Positions 17,111-25,641 are shown, counted from the first letter of the stretch. The stretch is DNA of 64,000 nt from Novosphingobium colocasiae (GCF_014652555.1 NZ_BMZA01000001.1:48147-112146); one strand, 5' to 3'. Made by a program: numbers and translations. Notes: generated by a model from the sequence alone, not told the origin.

Positions 17111-18309
17111 TGGCAAGCGGATTCAGGGACAAGGTCGCCATCGTCGGCATGGGCTGCACCCGGTTCGGCGAACGCTGGGACCTGGGCGCGGACGGCCTGA
17201 TGGTCGAGGCTTTCGCCGAAGCGCTGGCCGACGCCGGGATCGAGCGGGACCAGATCGAGGCGGCATGGGTCGGCAATGCGCTCGACGATATCAACGTCGG
17301 CAATTCGGCGCTGCCCGCCGCGCATGCGCTGCGGCTGAACCGGGTACCGGTCACCCGGGTCGAGAACATGTGCGCCACCGGCACCGAAGCGCTGCGCGGG
17401 GCAGCTTATGCGGTGGCGTCCGGCGCGGTCGATATCGCGCTGGCGATCGGCGTCGAGAAGCTCAAGGACACCGGCTACGGCGGTCTGCCGCTGCGCACCA
17501 AGGGCGTGCAGAACGACCTGTGGATGCCCTATGGCTCGGCTCCGGGCACGTTCGCCCAGCTTGCCGGCGCTTATGCCGCGCGGCACGGGATCGATGCCGG
17601 GGACCTCAAGCGGGCGATGGCGCACGTTTCGTGGAAGAGCCACCAGAACGGCGTGCATTCCCCCAAGGCGCACCTGCAGAAGGCGGTCGATATCGAAACC
17701 ATCCTCAAGGCACCGCTGATCGCGGACCCGCTGGGACTGTTCGATTGCTGCGGCGTGTCCGATGGCGCGGCCTGCGCGATCGTCACCACGCCTGAAATCG
17801 CCAAGGCGCTGGGCAAGGGCAATCCGGTCACCATCAAGGCCATCCAGTTGTGCGCCAGCAACGGCTGGGAACTGCAGTACGGCGAATGGGACGGGGCCAG
17901 CGTGCCGAACACCCGCGTCGCCGCCGGCCGCGCCTACGCCGAAGCGGGGATCCATGATCCGCGGCAGAGCATCGATATGACCGAGGTGCATGACTGCTTC
18001 TCGATCACCGAACTCGTCATCATGGAAGACCTCGGCCTGTCCGAGGAAGGCCGCGCGCCGGCCGATATCCTCGATGGCCGCTATGATCGCGACGGCGCGA
18101 TCCCGTGCCAGCTCGATGGCGGGCTCAAGTGCTTCGGCCACCCGGTCGGCGCTTCAGGTCTCAGAATGGCTTATGAAGTCTATAACCAGTTGCAGGGTCG
18201 TGCAGGCGAACGCCAGCGTGGTAAGGTCGATGTCGGCCTCACTCACAACCTGGGCGGGGCACCTTTCAACAGCGTCGCTGCGGTCGCGATCTTCGGCCGC
18301 CTCGACTGA
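17110..18309 (+). CDS. SCP2/PhlC-type thiolase
   Basis: Thiolase-fold acyltransferase (399 aa) of the SCP2-thiolase/PhlC group. The nucleophile is in ENMCATGTEAL (Cys88), the base in GHPVGASG, and the third motif is THNLGGAPF. All are intact, unlike in the upstream partner. The genes overlap as TGATG, which supports a complex. Possible reactions are thiolytic cleavage of a branched 3-ketoacyl-CoA or acyl transfer to a carbon nucleophile. Specificity cannot be told from sequence. Confidence 0.85.
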   Translation: MASGFRDKVAIVGMGCTRFGERWDLGADGLMVEAFAEALADAGIERDQIEAAWVGNALDDINVGNSALPAAHALRLNRVPVTRVENMCATGTEALRGAAYAVASGAVDIALAIGVEKLKDTGYGGLPLRTKGVQNDLWMPYGSAPGTFAQLAGAYAARHGIDAGDLKRAMAHVSWKSHQNGVHSPKAHLQKAVDIETILKAPLIADPLGLFDCCGVSDGAACAIVTTPEIAKALGKGNPVTIKAIQLCASNGWELQYGEWDGASVPNTRVAAGRAYAEAGIHDPRQSIDMTEVHDCFSITELVIMEDLGLSEEGRAPADILDGRYDRDGAIPCQLDGGLKCFGHPVGASGLRMAYEVYNQLQGRAGERQRGKVDVGLTHNLGGAPFNSVAAVAIFGRLD

Positions 18310-18335
18310 CGCATTCACAATACGGGACAGGATAA

Positions 18336-18788
18336 ATGGCAGGCCTTTGGTTTGACGAACTGGAAGTCGGACAGGTGATCCGGCACGAGATCCGCAAGAC
18401 CGTGCTGGAGTACGAGAACATGATGTTCTCGTCGCTCACCTACAATCCGGCGCAGATCCACATCGACCACGATTATTGCTCGAAGACCGAATTCGGCCGG
18501 CCGCTGATGAACTCCATCTTCACGCTGGGGCTGGTGATCGGCCTGTCGGTGCAGGATACGACGCTTGGCACCACGGTCGCCAACCTCGGGATGACCGATA
18601 CGGTGTTTCCCAAGCCGGTGTTCTCGGGCGATACCATCCGCTCCGAGACCCACGTGCTCGAAAAGCGCGAGAGCAAGTCGCGGCCGACCCAGGGCATCGT
18701 CCTGTTCGAGCACATCGGCTATAACCAGAAAGACGAGATCGTCTGCCGCACCAAGCGCAACGCGCTGATGCTCAAGAGGCCGGCGTGA
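18336..18788 (+). CDS. MaoC-family enoyl-CoA hydratase
   Basis: Single hotdog-fold hydratase (150 aa) with an N-terminal helix, then SSLTYNPAQIHIDHDYC, a variant of the hydratase 2 motif with the catalytic Asn and His, and GRPLMNS. It overlaps the CitE-like gene by four bases. MaoC hydratases paired with CitE-type lyases hydrate itaconyl- or mesaconyl-type CoA esters before cleavage, so a similar two-step conversion of a branched dicarboxylyl-CoA is suggested. Confidence 0.85.
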   Translation: MAGLWFDELEVGQVIRHEIRKTVLEYENMMFSSLTYNPAQIHIDHDYCSKTEFGRPLMNSIFTLGLVIGLSVQDTTLGTTVANLGMTDTVFPKPVFSGDTIRSETHVLEKRESKSRPTQGIVLFEHIGYNQKDEIVCRTKRNALMLKRPA

Positions 18789-19660
18789 GGCTGCGCTCGC
18801 TTCTTTTCGTCCCGGGCGACAGCGAGAAGAAGTTCGCCAAGGCATCGGGCGGCAACGCCGATGTGCTGATCCTCGACCTGGAGGATTCGGTGGCCCCGGC
18901 GGTCAAGCCGCAGGCTCGCCAGACGGTCGCCGGGTGGCTCGACAAGGCGGGCGAAGTCCCGGCCAGCCTTTTCGTGCGGCCCAACCCGCTCGATTCGGGC
19001 CTGATCGACGACGATCTTGCTGCCGTGGTGCGTCCCGGTCTTGCCGGTCTGCTCGTGCCCAAGGCCAACGGCGGGGCCGATATCGCCGAGATCGCCGCCA
19101 AGCTCGACAAGCTCGAAGCCGCGGCCGGCATGGCGCACGGCACCGTCAAGATCGCGGTGGTCTCCACCGAAACCCCGCTGGCGATGTTCAACCTGGGTTC
19201 CTACACCCCGCCGCACCCGCGCCTTGTCGGGCTGACCTGGGGCGCGGAGGATCTGGGGGCCGCCATCGGCGCGACCGACAACAAGGAAGCGGACGGGTCC
19301 TGGACCTTCCCTTATCAGGTCGCACGCGCGCAGTGCCTGTTCGCCGCCGCCGCCGCCGGGGTGACGCCGATCGACACGCTCTATGCCAACTTCCGCGATC
19401 CTGAAGGTCTCGAAGTGGATTGTCGTCGTGCCCGTCGTGACGGGTTCCTGGGGCGGATCGCCATCCATCCCGATCAGGTCGACACGATCAACCGCTGCTT
19501 CAGCCCGTCCGAGGAAGAAGTGGCACAAGCCCGCAAGATCGCGGATGCCTTTGCCGCCAATCCCGAACTGGGCACCATCGGCATCGACGGCAAGATGTAC
19601 GATATCCCGCACCTCAAGGCCGCACACAAGACGCTCGCCGCCGCCGGGGAAGCGGCATGA
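18785..19660 (+). CDS. HpcH/HpaI/CitE-family CoA-ester lyase
   Basis: TIM-barrel lyase (291 aa) of the CitE/malyl-CoA lyase type. Seen: RSLLFVPGDSEKK at the N-terminus, LILDLEDSVAP near 30, the metal-binding TWGAEDLGAAIGA segment near 155, and FLGRIAIHPDQV, which is conserved in the family. It should cleave a 3-hydroxyacyl-CoA of the malyl/citramalyl kind in a retro-Claisen reaction. The GTG start overlaps the MaoC stop. Confidence 0.88.
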   Translation: MRLRSLLFVPGDSEKKFAKASGGNADVLILDLEDSVAPAVKPQARQTVAGWLDKAGEVPASLFVRPNPLDSGLIDDDLAAVVRPGLAGLLVPKANGGADIAEIAAKLDKLEAAAGMAHGTVKIAVVSTETPLAMFNLGSYTPPHPRLVGLTWGAEDLGAAIGATDNKEADGSWTFPYQVARAQCLFAAAAAGVTPIDTLYANFRDPEGLEVDCRRARRDGFLGRIAIHPDQVDTINRCFSPSEEEVAQARKIADAFAANPELGTIGIDGKMYDIPHLKAAHKTLAAAGEAA

Positions 19661-19986
19661 GCGCCTTTGCCCGGGGCCTGTGTCTGGCGATCGTGCTGGG
19701 GCTGACCGGGTTCCTCTTCTATGCCCTGGCCACCGGTCGCGTTCTGGCTGACCAGCTTCATGTCTGGTCGGTCGTGTGGGGGCTCTACGTCTGGGCGGAC
19801 GCCTATGCCGGCTTCCTGCTCTTTTCGCTGCTGATCTACGCCTACGAGCGCAAGCTGGGGCTCACGATCGTCCTGTTCATCATCACCTGCTGCACCGGCA
19901 ACATGGTCAACGCCGCCTGGCTTCTCCTCCGCGGCCCCGACCTGTTCCGACGCATCCGCAGTGTTTCCACGAGGGTTGAATCATGA
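19657..19986 (+). CDS. Small membrane protein, unknown function
   Basis: Predicted membrane protein of 109 aa with three hydrophobic segments (about 6-27, 38-61 and 68-93) and a basic C-terminus. No family was recognised. It is locked into the operon by ATGA overlaps at both ends, between the lyase and acyl-CoA dehydrogenase genes, so its translation is probably coupled to them. A transport or membrane-anchoring role is possible but unsupported. Confidence 0.75.
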   Translation: MSAFARGLCLAIVLGLTGFLFYALATGRVLADQLHVWSVVWGLYVWADAYAGFLLFSLLIYAYERKLGLTIVLFIITCCTGNMVNAAWLLLRGPDLFRRIRSVSTRVES

Positions 19987-21161
19987 GTGCACAGCGTCCG
20001 CTTCCGACCGAGGAAGATCTCGAAGCCATCCGCGAGGGCGTGCGCGCCGTCTGCAAGCCGTTCGACGACGAATACTGGCTCGATCGCGACAACGACGGCA
20101 AGTTCCCGCGCGAATTCCACACCGCGATGGCTGAGGCCGGCTGGCTGGGCATCACCATGCCCGAGGAATTCGGCGGTTCGGGCCTTGGCGTGACCGAGGC
20201 GATGACGATGATCCGCGAAGTCGCCTCGTGCGGCGGCGGGTTTGCCGCATCGTCCACCATCCACATCAACCTGTTCGGCCCGCACCCGATCGTGGTCGAG
20301 GGCACCGACGAGCAGAAGGCCCGCTGGGTGCCGCGCCTGGTTTCGGGCGAGGATCAGGTCTGCTTCGGTTTCACCGAGCCTGACGCCGGTCTCAACACCA
20401 CCCGCATCAAGACTTTCGCGGAGAAGGTGCCGGGCGGCTATCGCGTCAATGGTCAGAAGGTCTGGACCTCGACCGCGCAGGTCGCCAACAAGATCATGCT
20501 GTTGACCCGCACCACCAAGTTCGAGGACGTGAAGAAGCCGACCGACGGCATCACCATCTTCTACACCGATCTCGATCGCTCGAAGATCGATGTCCACCTG
20601 ATCCCGAAGATGGGCCGCAAGGCGGTCGATTCGAACGCGATCTTCATCGAAGACCTGTTCATCCCCGATGAGGACCGGATCGGCGAGGAGGGCAAGGGCT
20701 TCGGCTATATCCTCCACTCGCTCAACCCGGAACGCATCCTGATCGCCGCCGCCGCGACGGGCATCGGTTCGGACGCGCTGCGCCGTGGGGTAAACTACGC
20801 CAAGGAGCGCGTAGTGTTCGATCGCCCGATCGGCATGAACCAGGGCATCCAGCATCCGCTGGCCGAACGCTGGATGTACCTGCAGAGCGCCTGGCTGATG
20901 GTCGAGAAGGCCGCGCGCCTTTATGACAGCGGCCTGCCCTGCGGTGCCGAGGCGAACAGCGCCAAGTTCCTGGCGGCCCGCGCCTGCCACGATGCGGCCT
21001 GGCAGGCGGTGGCGACCCATGGAGGCTTCGGTTACGCCAAGGAATACCATGTCGAGCGGCTCTACCGCGAATCGGCGTTGACCCGCCTTGCACCGATTAC
21101 CGAACAACTGATCATGAGCTTCATCGCCGAGAAGGTCCTCGACCTTCCCAAGAGCTACTGA
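19983..21161 (+). CDS. Acyl-CoA dehydrogenase
   Basis: Second acyl-CoA dehydrogenase (392 aa). N-terminal domain, then FGFTEPDAGLNTTRI (a variant of the TEP-GSD flavin motif), VNGQKVWTSTAQ, a C-terminal THGGFGYAKEYHVERLYRE segment and LAPITEQL. It probably introduces a double bond into an acyl-CoA after ring opening and passes electrons to ETF. It overlaps the small membrane gene by four bases. Confidence 0.93.
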   Translation: MSAQRPLPTEEDLEAIREGVRAVCKPFDDEYWLDRDNDGKFPREFHTAMAEAGWLGITMPEEFGGSGLGVTEAMTMIREVASCGGGFAASSTIHINLFGPHPIVVEGTDEQKARWVPRLVSGEDQVCFGFTEPDAGLNTTRIKTFAEKVPGGYRVNGQKVWTSTAQVANKIMLLTRTTKFEDVKKPTDGITIFYTDLDRSKIDVHLIPKMGRKAVDSNAIFIEDLFIPDEDRIGEEGKGFGYILHSLNPERILIAAAATGIGSDALRRGVNYAKERVVFDRPIGMNQGIQHPLAERWMYLQSAWLMVEKAARLYDSGLPCGAEANSAKFLAARACHDAAWQAVATHGGFGYAKEYHVERLYRESALTRLAPITEQLIMSFIAEKVLDLPKSY

Positions 21162-21240
21162 GCCGGAACGGTTTCGCGGCGCGCGCCGGCCTCTCGCCGG
21201 GGGGCACCGCTCCCAATCAGACATAACGAAGGAACACATC

Positions 21241-22155
21241 ATGGGCTTGATGGAAGGCAAGGCCGTCCTGGTCACGGGCGCCGGGCGCGGCGTGGGCCGC
21301 GGCATTGCGCTGGCGATGGCGCGCGAAGGCGCGGCCGTGGTGGTCAACGACCTGGGCGTGGCGCTGACCGGTGACGGTGAGACCGAAGGCTCTCCTGCCG
21401 AGCAGGTGGTGGAGGAAATCCGCGCCATGGGCGGTCGTGCCGTTGCCAACCACGACAGCGTGGCGGAATGGGACGGCGGTCAGGCCATGGTCAAGGCCGT
21501 GATCGACAACTTCGGGCGCATCGATGCCGTGGTGAACAACGCCGGTAACCTGCGCGACGTGCTGTTCCACAAGATGTCGCCCGATGATTTCCGCGCCGTG
21601 CTGGATGTCCACCTGATGGGCAGCTTCCACACCAGCCGCTCGGCCGCGCCGTTCTTCAAGGAACAGGGTTCGGGCGCGTTCGTGCACATGACCAGCTCCA
21701 GCGGCCTTGTCGGCAACCTGGGCCAGGCCAACTACGCCGCCGCCAAGCTCGGCATCGTCGGCATGTCCAAGTCGATCGCGATCGACATGCAGCGCTTCGG
21801 CGTGCGCTCCAACGCGGTGGCACCCTGGGCGTGGACGCGGATGGTGTCGTCGATCCCCACCGAAACCCTCGAACAGCAAAAGCGGGTGGAAGGGCTCAAG
21901 AAGCTTGACGCCGACAAGATTGGCCCGTTCTGCGCCGCGCTCTGCTCGGATGGCGGCGCGCAGGTCACCGGCCAGGTGTTCGGCGTGCGCAACAACGAGA
22001 TCTACCTGTTCTCGCAGTCGCGCCCGATCCGCACCGCGCACACCGCCGAGGGCTGGACGCCCACGACGATCTGCGAGCGCGTGTTCCCGCAGTTCCAGAA
22101 CGACTTCTACCCGCTGCACAAGTCGGGCGATGTCTTCACCTGGGACCCGGTGTAA
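21241..22155 (+). CDS. SDR, MFE-2-type (3R)-hydroxyacyl-CoA dehydrogenase
   Basis: Short-chain dehydrogenase (304 aa) resembling the N-terminal domain of multifunctional enzyme type 2 (17-beta-HSD4). TGAGRGVGRGIAL is at 12-24, VVVNDLG at 36-42 with the family's long loop after it, NNAGNLRD, and catalytic Tyr/Lys in NYAAAKLG. The extended C-terminal part also fits that subfamily. The hydratase 2 gene follows after 13 bases, giving the second half of MFE-2 as a separate protein. Likely reaction: oxidation of a (3R)-hydroxyacyl-CoA. Confidence 0.85.
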   Translation: MGLMEGKAVLVTGAGRGVGRGIALAMAREGAAVVVNDLGVALTGDGETEGSPAEQVVEEIRAMGGRAVANHDSVAEWDGGQAMVKAVIDNFGRIDAVVNNAGNLRDVLFHKMSPDDFRAVLDVHLMGSFHTSRSAAPFFKEQGSGAFVHMTSSSGLVGNLGQANYAAAKLGIVGMSKSIAIDMQRFGVRSNAVAPWAWTRMVSSIPTETLEQQKRVEGLKKLDADKIGPFCAALCSDGGAQVTGQVFGVRNNEIYLFSQSRPIRTAHTAEGWTPTTICERVFPQFQNDFYPLHKSGDVFTWDPV

Positions 22156-22168
22156 GGGACGAGCGGCC

Positions 22169-23017
22169 GTGATCGATACCGCCGCCATCTTCGGCTACGA
22201 TTTCGGCACGCGCGAGCATGCCTATGTCGAGCGTGACGCCATCCTCTATGCGCTCGGCGTCGGCCTGGGTGCCGATCCGTGCGATCGTGCGGACCTGCGC
22301 TTCCTGGACGAACGCGCGCTCGACGTGCTGCCGACGTATGCGGTGACGCTGTGTTCGCCGGGCATGTGGATTCGCGAGCCTGCGCTCGGCGTCGATTTCG
22401 GCAAGCTGGTTCATTTCGCGCAGAGCGCGGAATTCTTCGCGCCGCTGCCGCCCAAGGCCACGGTGCTGGGCGAGGCCAAGGTCATTTCGCTGACTGACCG
22501 GGGCGAAGGACGCGGCGCGGTGCTGGTGCTCGAACGCACCATCCGCGACGGGGCGAGCGATACGCTCTATTGCCGCCTTCACCAGACGCTGCTGCTGCGT
22601 GGCGATGGCGGGTTCGGCGGTGAGCCGGCGGCGCGGGACGAGAAGTTCGACCCGCAGAGCCCGCCCGATGCCACCGGCACCTTCGCGGTCAGTTCCCGCG
22701 CGGCGCTGATCTACCGGCTTTCGGGCGACTGGAACCCGCTGCACCTCGATCCCGACTTCGCCGCCAAGGCGGGCTTCACGCAGCCCATCCTGCAGGGGCT
22801 GTGCAGCTATGCCATCGCCGGCGTCGCCGTGTCGCGCGCGATGGGGCGTGATCCGGCGGACGTGGCGAAGCTCGCCTGCAAGTTTTCCGGGATCGTCCTG
22901 CCGGGCGATACCCTGACTTTCGAAATCTGGAACGATGCCGCCACCGGCGGCAGCCGGTTCCGCGCCCTGATCGGTGACCGCAAGGTTCTCGACGGCGGCG
23001 AAATCAGTTGGAAGTGA
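22169..23017 (+). CDS. MFE-2-type enoyl-CoA hydratase 2
   Basis: Double-hotdog hydratase (282 aa). The N-terminus has the FGYDFGTREHAYVERDAILYALGVG pattern of 2-enoyl-CoA hydratase 2, split here by substitutions, and the catalytic motif is in RLSGDWNPLHLDPDFA with GFTQPILQG after it. It converts trans-2-enoyl-CoA to the (3R)-hydroxy ester, the substrate of the SDR upstream. The start is GTG at 22169; the open frame extends far upstream but only as an alternate frame of the SDR gene. Confidence 0.87.
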   Translation: MIDTAAIFGYDFGTREHAYVERDAILYALGVGLGADPCDRADLRFLDERALDVLPTYAVTLCSPGMWIREPALGVDFGKLVHFAQSAEFFAPLPPKATVLGEAKVISLTDRGEGRGAVLVLERTIRDGASDTLYCRLHQTLLLRGDGGFGGEPAARDEKFDPQSPPDATGTFAVSSRAALIYRLSGDWNPLHLDPDFAAKAGFTQPILQGLCSYAIAGVAVSRAMGRDPADVAKLACKFSGIVLPGDTLTFEIWNDAATGGSRFRALIGDRKVLDGGEISWK

Positions 23018-23024
23018 AAACACG

Positions 23025-23963
23025 ATGACCAGGGAAGAGATCGCCGCACTCAAGGCCAAACTGCGCATTCCGGTCATGGCCGGGCCGATGTTCATTGCCT
23101 CCACCGCCGATCTCGTGATCGCGCAGTGCAAGGCGGGCATCATCGGCTCGATGCCGGCGCTGAACCCGCGCACGACGGCGGCGCTCGATGCCGATATCGC
23201 CCGCATCAAGGCCGAAGTGGGCGACATGCCCTATGCCATCAACCTCGTCGCCCATGCGTCGAACTCGCGCCTCGAAGCCGATCTTGAGGTCGTGCTGCGC
23301 CACAAGGTGCCGATCGTGGTGCTGGCGCTTGCCGCGAACGGCGATCTGGTGCGCCAGTTGCAGGACAACGGCGCGCTGGTGTTCCAGGACGTGATCCGCA
23401 ATCGCCACGCCAGAAAGGCGGCGCAGATGGGCGTGGACGGCATCATCGCCGTCGGTGCCGGCGCGGGTGGCCATACCGGCAACATTTCGCCCTTCGCGCT
23501 GGTCCAGGAGATCCGCGAATGGTGGGACGGGCTGCTGCTGCTGTCGGGCTGCATCGCCAACGGCAAGGCAGTGCTTGCCAGCGAGGCGCTGGGGGCGGAT
23601 CTGGCCTATATCGGCTCGGCCTTCCTCGCCAGCGATGAAGCCAACACCCAGCCCGGCTTCAAGCAGATGGTGGTCGATCACGGGGCCGAGGATATCCTCG
23701 TCAGTGATAGCTTCACCGGCGTCAAAGCCACGTTCCTGCGCCCCTCGATCGTCGAGAACGGGCTCGATCCCGACAACCTTGTGCGCGCGGCGGGCAAGTC
23801 GATCAACATCGACGGCGGCGGGGATAACGCCAAGGCGTGGAAGGAAATCTGGAGCGCCGGGCAGGGCATCGGCGCGATCAAGGCATCGGGCCCGGCCGCC
23901 GCATGGATCGACTGGCTGGCCGAAGATTACGGTGTCGCCAGAAAGGCGCTCTGCGGCGCGTAA
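23025..23963 (+). CDS. Nitronate monooxygenase-family FMN protein
   Basis: FMN-dependent TIM-barrel protein (312 aa) of the 2-nitropropane dioxygenase/FabK family. Seen: PVMAGPMFI near the N-terminus, VGAGAGGHTGNISPF (phosphate and substrate region with the family His), and YIGSAFLASDEA. In catabolic operons such proteins are often annotated as nitronate monooxygenases, although an oxidoreductase acting on enoyl-CoA or a quinone is equally possible. The ATG at 23025 lies seven bases after the hydratase stop. Confidence 0.82.
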   Translation: MTREEIAALKAKLRIPVMAGPMFIASTADLVIAQCKAGIIGSMPALNPRTTAALDADIARIKAEVGDMPYAINLVAHASNSRLEADLEVVLRHKVPIVVLALAANGDLVRQLQDNGALVFQDVIRNRHARKAAQMGVDGIIAVGAGAGGHTGNISPFALVQEIREWWDGLLLLSGCIANGKAVLASEALGADLAYIGSAFLASDEANTQPGFKQMVVDHGAEDILVSDSFTGVKATFLRPSIVENGLDPDNLVRAAGKSINIDGGGDNAKAWKEIWSAGQGIGAIKASGPAAAWIDWLAEDYGVARKALCGA

Positions 23964-23971
23964 ACACAGCC

Positions 23972-24011
23972 GTCCGCCGCTGCCCTCTCCGGCCGGGAGA
24001 GGACAGCGGAC
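23972..24011. terminator. Hairpin between convergent operons
   Basis: A large GC-rich inverted repeat (core CCTCTCC-GGCC-GGGAGAGG with longer imperfect arms) lies between the plus-strand operon and the rubredoxin gene. It has no T-run and probably ends transcription from both sides. Confidence 0.55.
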
Positions 24012-24018
24012 AGGCAGA

Positions 24019-24198
24019 TCATGCCTCGATCAGCTCGAAGTCCCGTTTGTCCGATCCGCATTGCGGGCAGACGAAATCGTCCGGCAGGTCTTCCCAGCGC
24101 GTGCCCGGCGGCACGTCGAGATCGGGGCAGCCCAGTTCCTCGTCATATATCTCGCCGCAGTTGAGGCACTTGTAGCGGCGCCACGGCGCGTCAGTCAT
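24019..24198 (-). CDS. Rubredoxin
   Basis: A 59-aa iron-sulfur electron carrier read directly from the reverse strand. The two knuckles are KCLNCGEIYDE (Cys11, Cys14) and FVCPQCGSD (Cys44, Cys47), with the family segment PPGTRWEDLPDDF between them. It overlaps the 3-prime end of the CYP153 gene by eight bases, so the two are co-expressed. Rubredoxins usually serve AlkB-type diiron hydroxylases, while CYP153 normally takes a 2Fe-2S ferredoxin. The partner here could therefore be CYP153, the XylM-like enzyme, or both. Confidence 0.95.
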   Translation of the reverse strand: MTDAPWRRYKCLNCGEIYDEELGCPDLDVPPGTRWEDLPDDFVCPQCGSDKRDFELIEA

Positions 24199-25435
24199 GG
24201 CTGCGGCTCATCGTTACCGGGATGTGCTCGTAGCCATTGGTGAAGCACGAGGCGAGCCGCTCGATCTCACCGGCCAGCTTCACGTCCATGTCGCGCTTGG
24301 CCATTTCCTCGATCAGCGTGGTCAGTTGCAGCTCGGCCAGCCGCGCGCCGAGGCAGCGGTGGATGCCGTAGCCGAACGAGAGGTGGCGGCGCGAGTTCTC
24401 GCGTTCGGGGTCCCAGCGATCGGCATCGGGGAATACCGTCTCGTCGCGGTTGCCCGAATTGTACCACAGCACCACCTTGTCGCCCTTGCGGATGGTCTTG
24501 CCGTGCAGTTCGACATCGCGGGTGGCGGTGCGGCGCATGTGGGCGATCGGTGTTTGCAGGCGGATCGTCTCGGTCGCCGCGCCGCCGGCCAGCCGTGCCG
24601 GGTCGGCCTTCACTTGCGCCCAGGCCTCCGGGAAAAGGGTGATCCTTTCGATCATGCCCGACATGGAGTTGCGGGTGGTGTCGTTGCCGCCCACCAGCAG
24701 CAGCGCGATCGCGCCGATGAAGCGCTGTTCGTCCATCTCGCCGAACGAATCGGCATGCGCCATCATCGACAGCAGATCGGGGCGGACGGGCTGGGCCTTG
24801 CGTTCGTCGTAGAGCTCGCGGAAGCGCGCGGCCATTTCGAAGATATGGCCTTCGCGTTCGGCATTGAGCACCGGATCGGGACCGATATCGATCTTGGCGC
24901 ACCAGTCGGACCAGGGGGCCAGCTTGTGCCGTTCGTCCCAGGGAAAATCGAACAAGGTGGCGATCATCGCGGTCGTCAGCGGGATCGAGACGGTGTGGAC
25001 CCAATCGAACACCTCGCCTTCAGGCAGGGTGTCGAGCAGGTCGGCGGTCCGCTGGCGGATGGCACCCGCCAGTGCCGCCATTGCGGTGGGGGTCACCGCC
25101 GGGGCGATGGCCTTGCGCTTTTCGGCATGCTCGGGATCGTCCATGGCGATGAACATGCGAAGCTGGACGCCGGTGTCCTTCATGTCGAAGATGACGATGC
25201 CGCCATGTTCCCACGAGGACGAATAGGTTTGCGCATCGCCTTCCACCGCTACGATATCGTCATAACGGGTAATCGACCAGTAAGGACCGAACGCGCTTTG
25301 CGGACAGAAACTCACCGGCTCTTCCGCGCGCAGGCGGGCGAACAACGGACGCCAGGCATTGGCTTCCCACAGGGACCCGCGCGATACGTCAAGGCGATCG
25401 AGTTCGGCGGGATCGGGCATCGTAAGACTCGCCAT
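24191..25435 (-). CDS. CYP153: CYP153-family cytochrome P450
   Basis: Soluble P450 (414 aa). Heme-binding motif FGYGIHRCLGARLAELQL with Cys near 361, I-helix LLLVGGNDTTRNSMSG, and the family segment DFPWDERHKL. These are CYP153 signatures; such enzymes hydroxylate terminal carbons of alkanes, and some act on limonene or alicyclic compounds. The ATG at 25435 has GAGAGG seven bases upstream; the GTG five codons earlier is less likely. It is divergent from the membrane triad, with both operator families in the gap. Confidence 0.93.
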   Translation of the reverse strand: MASLTMPDPAELDRLDVSRGSLWEANAWRPLFARLRAEEPVSFCPQSAFGPYWSITRYDDIVAVEGDAQTYSSSWEHGGIVIFDMKDTGVQLRMFIAMDDPEHAEKRKAIAPAVTPTAMAALAGAIRQRTADLLDTLPEGEVFDWVHTVSIPLTTAMIATLFDFPWDERHKLAPWSDWCAKIDIGPDPVLNAEREGHIFEMAARFRELYDERKAQPVRPDLLSMMAHADSFGEMDEQRFIGAIALLLVGGNDTTRNSMSGMIERITLFPEAWAQVKADPARLAGGAATETIRLQTPIAHMRRTATRDVELHGKTIRKGDKVVLWYNSGNRDETVFPDADRWDPERENSRRHLSFGYGIHRCLGARLAELQLTTLIEEMAKRDMDVKLAGEIERLASCFTNGYEHIPVTMSRSHD

Positions 25436-25518
25436 GGCAGCACCTCTCACTTGTTGTTATGGATACGGTTTAACACGATAGCCTGCCCGACCCTTGCACT
25501 TTCACGGATGGGAACGAT

Positions 25519-25536
25519 CCTGACCGATTGACAAGG
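25519..25536. promoter_or_regulatory. Candidate operator, family II
   Basis: CCTGACCGATTGACAAGG lies in the divergent CYP153/membrane-triad promoter region. It agrees with the site at 53956-53973 at 14 or more of 18 positions. Confidence 0.45.
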
Positions 25537-25559
25537 ACAAGCGATTGGCTCACTTCATT

Positions 25560-25576
25560 GCGTAATATTCATACGT
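25560..25576. promoter_or_regulatory. Candidate operator, family I
   Basis: GCGTA-N7-TACGT lies in the same 206-base divergent gap, 24 bases past the family II site. It has the same arm length and spacing as the sites at 5635, 40035 and 44758. Confidence 0.5.
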
Positions 25577-25641
25577 ATTAACGAATGAGCGCCGCCCCCT
25601 CCTTGAGGAGGGGATGGCGGTGCGAACAGGGGAGAATTCGG

